A stretch of 11,322 nucleotides of DNA, from the NCBI GenBank assembly GCA_905236275.1, contig CAJOPI010000242.1, positions 1 through 11,322 on the forward strand. The letters run 5' to 3'. Positions 6,122 through 11,322 of the stretch are shown here, in pieces. The notes below the pieces were generated by a model, which was not told where the DNA came from, did no database searches, and saw only the letters and a list, made by a program, of their open reading frames with translations. Made by a program: the position numbers and the translations under genes. Each line of letters begins with the position of its first letter. The first letter of the stretch is position 1. Source of the stretch: an uncultured Lachnospiraceae bacterium (GTDB taxonomy: Bacteria; Bacillota; Clostridia; Lachnospirales; Lachnospiraceae).

Positions 6122-7603
6122 ATGTCTTTACTTGAAATGAAAAACATAAAAAAATCCTTCAGCGGCGTACCGGTTCTGAAAGGCGTGGATTTAACGGTTG
6201 AAAAGGGCGAAATCCACGCCCTTCTCGGTGAAAACGGAGCCGGTAAGTCAACGCTGATGAATATAGTAACAGGAACCATCGATTTTGACGATGGAAGCAT
6301 AAATTTCGACGGAGAAGTATTAAAGAATATTACTGTTAAAAGGAGTGAGGAAAAAGGCATAGCTTTTGTGCATCAGGAACTCAATCTTTTCAATGATTTG
6401 AGGGTGTTTGAAAATATATATATAAATAAAGAACTCACAAACAGCTTCGGAAAATTGAAGAAAAAAGAAATGATAAGAAACTCCGAAAAGCTGTTTGAAG
6501 AGTTAGGGGTCAATATAGACCCAACAGAAATGGTTGAAAATCTGAAAATGGGAGAGAAGCAGCTTCTCGAAATTTCAAAGGCACTTTTCTTTGACGCGAA
6601 GCTTCTCATTCTCGATGAGCCAACCACTTCGCTGACAAATGAAGAGGTTGAGCATCTTTTCAAGATAGTAAAGGATCTGAAAAAGAAGGGAATTTCCTTC
6701 ATATTCATTTCGCATAAAATGCCGGAAATATTTGAATACTGCGATGCCTATACAGTTTTCAGAAATGGTGAATATGTAGGCAGCGGCAAGATTGCTGATA
6801 CCAATCCGGCTGAGGTGACGAAACTCATGGTAGGTCACGCTTCGAATTCGGGTGAGCTTTATCGCGAAAGAAAGAGCGGAGAAGAAGTATTAAAACTTGA
6901 AAATCTTTCGGGAAAAGGCTTTAGGAATATAAATATGTCTGTAAAGAAAGGTGAAATCGTAGGACTTACAGGACTTCAGGGCTCGGGCAGCAGCGAGCTT
7001 CTGCAAAGCCTTTTCGGGGTATCACCCATAACATCAGGTGGGATTAAGGTTAAGGGTCAGGAATATAAAAACCTTACTACCCATAAATCCATGAAAGCGG
7101 GGATAGGACTTCTGCCCGCGAACCGAAAGGAAAATTCGGTCATACCTGATATGACTATCGTAGAAAATATGTATCTTGCAGAACAGGTTTTATCGGCAGG
7201 ACATTTTAACATAAATAAGAAAAAGGAAAAAGAGAATTACAATAATTATAAGCAGCAGATAAATATCAAGGCAGAGTCACCGGACGATGGTATTCTCTCG
7301 TTAAGCGGCGGAAACCAGCAGAAGGTATTTATGGCGAGATGGCTCAATACAGGCGCAGATATTCTTCTTTTTGACAATCCGACTCAGGGAATTGACGTTG
7401 GTGCAAAGGAAGAGATTTATAAGCTGATACTAAAACTATCGGAGTCGGGAAAGACTATTCTCGTGAATACGTTGGAGATACCGGAATTACAGAAGGTTGC
7501 AGACAGATGTGTGATTTTCTACAACGGTGAGATTATTAAAACTTTGGCTCATGATGAAATTGAAGAACATACGGTAATGATGTATTCAACAAATTCTCTA
7601 TAA
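6122..7603 (+). CDS. Sugar ABC transporter ATPase with two nucleotide-binding domains (RbsA/MglA type)
   Basis: Cytoplasmic ATPase of a ribose/galactose-type importer, 493 aa, two fused ABC domains as usual for the family. Domain 1 has Walker A GENGAGKST (36-44), Q-loop Gln85, Walker B with catalytic Glu (LLILDEP, 161-167) and switch His198. Its signature is LKMGEKQ (141-147), with Lys in place of the usual Ser. Domain 2 has a good signature, LSGGNQQ (394-400), but a Walker A with no lysine (GLQGSGSSE, 284-292) and a Walker B reading LLFDNP (415-420), so Asn419 replaces the catalytic Glu. One composite ATP site (Walker motifs of domain 1 with the signature of domain 2) therefore looks intact and the other degenerate. 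GGGAGGAG precedes the ATG. It lies 43 nt after the binding-protein gene and 7 nt before the permease. Confidence 0.95.
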   Translation: MSLLEMKNIKKSFSGVPVLKGVDLTVEKGEIHALLGENGAGKSTLMNIVTGTIDFDDGSINFDGEVLKNITVKRSEEKGIAFVHQELNLFNDLRVFENIYINKELTNSFGKLKKKEMIRNSEKLFEELGVNIDPTEMVENLKMGEKQLLEISKALFFDAKLLILDEPTTSLTNEEVEHLFKIVKDLKKKGISFIFISHKMPEIFEYCDAYTVFRNGEYVGSGKIADTNPAEVTKLMVGHASNSGELYRERKSGEEVLKLENLSGKGFRNINMSVKKGEIVGLTGLQGSGSSELLQSLFGVSPITSGGIKVKGQEYKNLTTHKSMKAGIGLLPANRKENSVIPDMTIVENMYLAEQVLSAGHFNINKKKEKENYNNYKQQINIKAESPDDGILSLSGGNQQKVFMARWLNTGADILLFDNPTQGIDVGAKEEIYKLILKLSESGKTILVNTLEIPELQKVADRCVIFYNGEIIKTLAHDEIEEHTVMMYSTNSL

Positions 7604-7610
7604 GAAAGAC

Positions 7611-8645
7611 ATGGATATGGCGATGGAAACGATTAATAATAAAAAGAAAAACGTGCTCGGGGCTATCTGGCACAATTACAGCTTCATATTTGTATTTTTT
7701 ATAATATTTATTGTGTATGCGCTTACAAGCAGTGCAATGACATGGAGCGCAACAATGAATATACTGAGGCATTCTGCGGTTATCGGTATTATCTCACTGG
7801 GGATGGGCATGGTCTGCCTTACAGGTGAGATAGACCTTTCGGCAGGCTCAACCCTCGCACTGGTAAGCGGCTTTTCGGTAGTGGTATTCAATGCGACATC
7901 GGGAAATATTTTTCTTACGGCAATATTTGCAATTGTATTCGGTGCATTGCTGGGAACTGTAAACGGGCTGCTTGTCGGTGTCGTAAAAATGCCGTCATTC
8001 ATAGTAACCCTCGCAACCATGCTGATTTACAGGTCATTTTCACAATATTTCTGTCAGCATATTTCGAAGGAGCTTATAGGCGGCGGAAGCTCGGTTTACA
8101 GAATGTCGAATAAGTTCAGCGGCTATGAGCTTATGTATTCGCTTGGAAATAATAAGCTTGCAACGATTCCGATAGTTGGAATAGTTCTTATAATCTTCAC
8201 CGCACTTTTTGTATATATCCTTGAAGATACAAAATACGGCAAAAAAATTTATGCCACAGGCTCCAGTGAAAAAGGTGCTTTCATGACAGGTATCAACGTA
8301 AAGGCAGTTAAAATGTCTGTTTTCGTGATAATGGGTATTATGGTCGGTGTAGCTGCTTACCTTTGGATCTGCATGAATGCTTCATCTGATCCGGCTACAA
8401 CAGGTTCAAGCTATGAGATGTATGCAATAGCAGCAGTTGTTTTAGGCGGAATTGCCATGAGCGGCGGACGCGGAAGAATGCTCGGAGTGCTTTTCGGCTC
8501 TCTGTCATACACCGTTATTGACAAGATAATCATAGCCCTGAAGATGGATTCGCTCATAAATAACGCGATAAAGGGTATAATTCTTATAGTAGTAATTCTT
8601 ATACAGATTGCAGCACCGCAGATCAAGGAGAAGCTGAAGAAATAA
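7611..8645 (+). CDS. Sugar ABC transporter permease (RbsC-like)
   Basis: Integral membrane permease of a ribose-type importer, up to 344 aa with about 8-10 hydrophobic segments. Family landmarks are the TGEIDLSAGSTLAL stretch (71-84), the NGLLVG..KMPSFIVTLATM stretch (118-137), the TGINV segment (226-230) of the ATPase-contacting loop, and AIAAVVLGGIAMSGGRG (272-288). It probably forms the channel as a homodimer. The start is uncertain: in-frame ATGs lie at 7611, 7617 and 7623. None has a strong ribosome site, and a weak AAGAAAG (7602-7608) is best spaced for 7617. I give the outermost. The 7-nt gap to the ATPase stop suggests translational coupling. The N-terminal 20 residues are polar and cytoplasmic. 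Confidence 0.93.
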   Translation: MDMAMETINNKKKNVLGAIWHNYSFIFVFFIIFIVYALTSSAMTWSATMNILRHSAVIGIISLGMGMVCLTGEIDLSAGSTLALVSGFSVVVFNATSGNIFLTAIFAIVFGALLGTVNGLLVGVVKMPSFIVTLATMLIYRSFSQYFCQHISKELIGGGSSVYRMSNKFSGYELMYSLGNNKLATIPIVGIVLIIFTALFVYILEDTKYGKKIYATGSSEKGAFMTGINVKAVKMSVFVIMGIMVGVAAYLWICMNASSDPATTGSSYEMYAIAAVVLGGIAMSGGRGRMLGVLFGSLSYTVIDKIIIALKMDSLINNAIKGIILIVVILIQIAAPQIKEKLKK

Positions 8646-8658
8646 GGGGTTATTTATA

Positions 8659-9720
8659 ATGGATAAAATCAGAGTTGGAATTATAGGCTGCGGAGCAATA
8701 TCCGTCAGAAGGCACTTGCCGGAGTATGTGGCACGCGAAGATGTGGAGATTGCGGCAATTTACAACCGTACAAGAAGCAAGGCGGAAGAGGTACAGCGCG
8801 AGTACGGCGGAGTGGTCTGTGACAGTATCGAACAGCTTGTCAATATGGATATTGATGCGGTAAGCGTTTGTACGGCAAATTCAAGACATGCCCATGATGC
8901 AATACTTGCGCTTCAGGCAGGCAAACACGTCCTTTGTGAAAAGCCTATGGATGTAGCTATTTATAAGTGTATAGCAATGGTGGAGGAGGCTGAGAAAGCC
9001 GGAAAGCTTCTGATGATAGCGCAAAATCAGCGTTTTTCGTCAGCACACGTTAAGGCTAAAGAGCTGATTGATGCAGGTGAGATAGGAAGAATTGTTTCCT
9101 TTGAAACCAAGTTCGGTCATTCGGGACCTGAGCGCTGGACGGGCTCAGATGATACATGGTTCTTTAAAAAGACTGATGCCGGAATGGGGGCGCTTGCCGA
9201 CCTCGGAATTCACAAGACAGACCTTGTGCATTATCTGACGGGGCAGACTATTACGGAGGTTTACGCACATACAGCAACACTCGACAAGAAATATCCCGAC
9301 GGAAATCCCATAGATGTTGAAGATAACGCATGGTGCATCTATAAGCTTGCAGACGGTGCGACAGGAACGATGCACGCGAGCTGGACGGATTACGGACAGG
9401 AGTACAATTCGATTGTCATTCATGGAACGGAAGGCTCGATAAGATGCTATGATGACAGGGAATACAGTCTTATAGTTGAAAAAAGCGATGGAAGGCAGAA
9501 TTTCCTTTCTACCGAAAAAATGATGACGAATACGGACCAGACCATAGGAACAGGTGAAAACCTGCATTCGGGGGTTATCGACGAATTTATCGAGAGTATA
9601 AAAAAGGAAAGGGTATGCCGATGCACAGGAGCAGAAGCACTCAAATCCATGCGTGTGATTTTTGCGGCTATGGCATCCTCGGAGATTGGCAGAATGATAA
9701 CTATTCCTGAGAACAGATGA
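8659..9720 (+). CDS. Gfo/Idh/MocA-family NAD(P)-dependent oxidoreductase, candidate glycoside C3-oxidase
   Basis: Cytoplasmic sugar dehydrogenase of the Gfo/Idh/MocA family, 353 aa. The N-terminal Rossmann fold has the dinucleotide motif GIIGCGAIS (7-15). The conserved CEKPM (93-97) supplies Lys95, and the DLGIHKTD segment (181-188) supplies the Asp, His and Asp used by the family at the active site. The C-terminal sheet domain is complete. The start has an AAGGGG site (8644-8649), 9 nt before the ATG and 13 nt after the permease stop, so it belongs to the transporter unit. Members oxidise or reduce a ring hydroxyl of sugars or inositols. In strain PUE the relative DgpA oxidises the glucose C3 of puerarin before the deglycosidase acts. 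The deglycosidase-like pair upstream makes this role plausible here, or the reverse: reducing the released 3-keto sugar. A plain inositol or sugar dehydrogenase is the alternative. Confidence 0.9.
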   Translation: MDKIRVGIIGCGAISVRRHLPEYVAREDVEIAAIYNRTRSKAEEVQREYGGVVCDSIEQLVNMDIDAVSVCTANSRHAHDAILALQAGKHVLCEKPMDVAIYKCIAMVEEAEKAGKLLMIAQNQRFSSAHVKAKELIDAGEIGRIVSFETKFGHSGPERWTGSDDTWFFKKTDAGMGALADLGIHKTDLVHYLTGQTITEVYAHTATLDKKYPDGNPIDVEDNAWCIYKLADGATGTMHASWTDYGQEYNSIVIHGTEGSIRCYDDREYSLIVEKSDGRQNFLSTEKMMTNTDQTIGTGENLHSGVIDEFIESIKKERVCRCTGAEALKSMRVIFAAMASSEIGRMITIPENR

Positions 9721-9733
9721 TAAAGATTATCAA

Positions 9734-9772
9734 AAAAATGGGTGCTTCCTAATATTTGGAAGCACCATTTTT
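9734..9772. terminator. Bidirectional terminator between convergent genes
   Basis: GGTGCTTCC (9741-9749) pairs with GGAAGCACC (9758-9766) around an 8-nt loop. Beyond one bulged G at 9740, AAAAAT (9734-9739) pairs with ATTTTT (9767-9772). A and T tracts on the two sides allow termination in both directions. It lies 13 nt past the oxidoreductase stop, and its right arm overlaps the first two bases (9771-9772) of the SulP stop codon, so the convergent genes share it. Confidence 0.85.
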
Positions 9773-11322
9773 ACAGTAGTTCATTAGCTCTTTCAAGGGC
9801 TGCATCTATATGCTCACAGAAGTTTTCTTTACCGACTTTATCGAGGAAACCGGCTTTCTGCATTGTGTGCATCGGCTGTTCATTAACGTGAGAGAAGATG
9901 ACGGTTATGTTGCGCTTTTTGCAACGCTCCCATACGCCGTCAAGGGCTCGAAGTGCCGTTGCGTCAAGTGCCGGAACACCTCTCATTCTGATTATCAGGC
10001 ATTTTGTGTAGTCCTTTACTGAAATGCTTGTAAGCAGGTCTGCAACGCCGAAAAACATAGGACCGCAAATCTCATATACTCTGACCGTCTTCGGAACCAC
10101 TTTAAGTGAAATAGCGTCCTTATCATCTTCCGTTCCAAAATATTTCCAACCTGTAACAGAGGTTTCCTCGCTCATCCTCTTCATGAAAAGCAGTCCTGCG
10201 AGAAGCATTCCGACTTCGATAGCCATTACAAGGTCGAATACGACCGTAAGTATGAAAGTCGTCACAAGTACGATAATATCGCTTTTGGGGGCTGTTTTGC
10301 AGAGATGCACAAAAGCTCTCCATTGGCACATATTATAGGCGACGAGGAAAAGTATTGCCGCTATTGTAGGCATCGGGATAAGTGCTGCATAGGGCATGAG
10401 AATAACGAGCACCAATACCAAAACTATCGCGTGAACCATGCCGGCAATGGGAGTCTTACCACCGTTCTTGATATTGGCAGCGGTTCTTGCAATAGCACCG
10501 GTTGCCGGAATGCCGCCGAAAAGGGCAGAACCGATATTACCGATACCCTGAGCGACAAGCTCCATATTTGAACGGTGCCTTGAACCTGTCATACCATCTG
10601 CAACGACACAGGAAAGTAGTGATTCAATGGCTGCAAGAATCGCGATGGTAAAGGCATTCGGAAGAATATTACCTATTGCATTCAGAGAAAGCTCCGGCAT
10701 GGTGAAATGGGGAAGCTCACTGCTTATCGTATAAAGGTCTCCGATGGTATTTACCTGAAGTCCGAGACATTTTACCATAATGATACCGATAATTACGGCT
10801 ATGAGCGAACCAGGAATTTTGTCGTTTACATAAGGCCAGATGATCAGTACAGCAACCGAAACAGCACCCACGATAAGAGCCTGAAGGTTGAAGCTTCCGA
10901 AATATTTGAAAAAGGCGGACAATTTCTCCATTGTCTCTATGGTAACCGTGCCTGCAGGATAGGTTAAACCGAAAAAATCCTTAAGCTGTCCGATGAGAAT
11001 GGTGACAGCGATGCCGGCTGTGAAACCTGTTGTGATCGTATAGGGAATGAATTTAATGAGGCTGCCGAGTCGGAGAAGTCCCATTACGATAAGTATCAGT
11101 CCGGCAATGACTGTGGCAAGAGCCAGTCCCGACATACCGTTTTTTGCAACGATACCGGCAACGATTGTTGCGAAAGCTGCCGTTGGTCCTGCAATCTGCA
11201 CTTTGCTTCCACCGAGAAATGAGATAAGAAAACCGGCAATAATCGCGGTATAAATACCTTCCTCGGGACCGACACCGGAAGCCAGCGCAAGCGCAATTGA
11301 AAGGGGAAGTGCTATAACGGCA
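9771..11322 (-). CDS. SulP-family anion transporter with STAS domain (5'-truncated by window edge)
   Basis: Membrane transporter of the SulP/SLC26 family for sulfate, bicarbonate or another inorganic or organic anion; 516 residues lie in the window. The frame stays open to the window end. The first visible residues (ALPLSIALALASGVGPEEGI) are the typical SulP N-terminal core, so the GTG at 11201 is an internal valine and the true start lies beyond 11322. The family signature is present around window residues 232-284, with ADGMTGSRHRSNMEL and a GGIPATGAIART loop. Multiple hydrophobic segments follow, then a cytoplasmic STAS domain over about the last 110 residues, with VPALDATALRALD near the usual anti-sigma-antagonist-like helix. 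It is transcribed toward the sugar locus and ends in the shared terminator, so it is probably unrelated to it. The transported ion cannot be told from sequence. Confidence 0.93.
   Translation of the reverse strand, partial: AVIALPLSIALALASGVGPEEGIYTAIIAGFLISFLGGSKVQIAGPTAAFATIVAGIVAKNGMSGLALATVIAGLILIVMGLLRLGSLIKFIPYTITTGFTAGIAVTILIGQLKDFFGLTYPAGTVTIETMEKLSAFFKYFGSFNLQALIVGAVSVAVLIIWPYVNDKIPGSLIAVIIGIIMVKCLGLQVNTIGDLYTISSELPHFTMPELSLNAIGNILPNAFTIAILAAIESLLSCVVADGMTGSRHRSNMELVAQGIGNIGSALFGGIPATGAIARTAANIKNGGKTPIAGMVHAIVLVLVLVILMPYAALIPMPTIAAILFLVAYNMCQWRAFVHLCKTAPKSDIIVLVTTFILTVVFDLVMAIEVGMLLAGLLFMKRMSEETSVTGWKYFGTEDDKDAISLKVVPKTVRVYEICGPMFFGVADLLTSISVKDYTKCLIIRMRGVPALDATALRALDGVWERCKKRNITVIFSHVNEQPMHTMQKAGFLDKVGKENFCEHIDAALERANELL

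Noticed and set aside
7676..8020. 114-aa minus-strand open frame inside the permease gene
   Set aside because: It is antisense to conserved permease motifs and is best explained as a composition shadow.
9145..9567. 140-aa open frame on the minus strand inside the oxidoreductase gene
   Set aside because: It lies wholly antisense to a clear Gfo/Idh/MocA gene and shows Cys/Arg/His-rich, non-protein-like composition.
11047..11253. Plus-strand open frame opposite the SulP gene
   Set aside because: The minus-strand SulP frame is continuous and conserved through this stretch.
1..11322. CRISPR array, tRNA, rRNA, insertion sequence or phage genes
   Set aside because: No regular repeat-spacer pattern, cloverleaf, transposase or terminal inverted repeats were seen on either strand by eye.

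Overview
The window looks like a chromosomal segment of an anaerobic, low-to-mid GC Firmicute, most likely a gut or rumen Lachnospiraceae (the Butyrivibrio / Roseburia / Eubacterium cellulosolvens neighbourhood). The reasons are a multi-cluster [FeFe] hydrogenase, Gram-positive AGGAGG-type ribosome binding sites, a lipobox-anchored sugar-binding protein, and the style of the sugar transport genes. This placement is inference from gene content; there is no rRNA or other phylogenetic marker in the window.

Layout. (1) 1-1607 (+): the 3' part of an [FeFe] hydrogenase catalytic subunit, closed by a perfect 23-bp hairpin terminator (1636-1690). (2) 1822-4607 (+): a compact three-gene unit with a GPH/MelB-type sugar symporter, a xylose-isomerase-like TIM-barrel protein, and a 147-aa protein that I recognise as the beta-subunit family of C-glycoside deglycosidases. 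It ends at a second hairpin terminator (4632-4672). (3) 4608-4923: a regulatory intergenic region with three copies of an AGAGGCAGG box. Two of them sit exactly 22 nt upstream of a good -10 hexamer, and two inverted repeats lie downstream. (4) 4924-9720 (+): a four-gene unit with a lipoprotein sugar-binding protein, a tandem-domain ABC ATPase, a ribose-type permease and a Gfo/Idh/MocA oxidoreductase. (5) 9771-11322 (-): a convergent SulP anion transporter with a C-terminal STAS domain, cut off by the window edge. It shares a bidirectional terminator with the oxidoreductase.

How the genes may work together. In characterised C-glycoside catabolism (dgp genes of strain PUE, car genes of Microbacterium, dfg genes of E. 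cellulosolvens) a Gfo/Idh/MocA enzyme oxidises the sugar at C3. A two-subunit enzyme, a TIM-barrel alpha plus a small beta protein, then cleaves the otherwise very stable C-C bond between sugar and aglycone. This window encodes candidates for all these parts plus two different sugar importers. The most economical reading is a two-operon locus for uptake and cleavage of C-glycosides or other glycosides handled through 3-keto intermediates. The substrate cannot be told from sequence alone. The hydrogenase and the SulP transporter appear to be unrelated flanking genes, separated from the locus by strong terminators.
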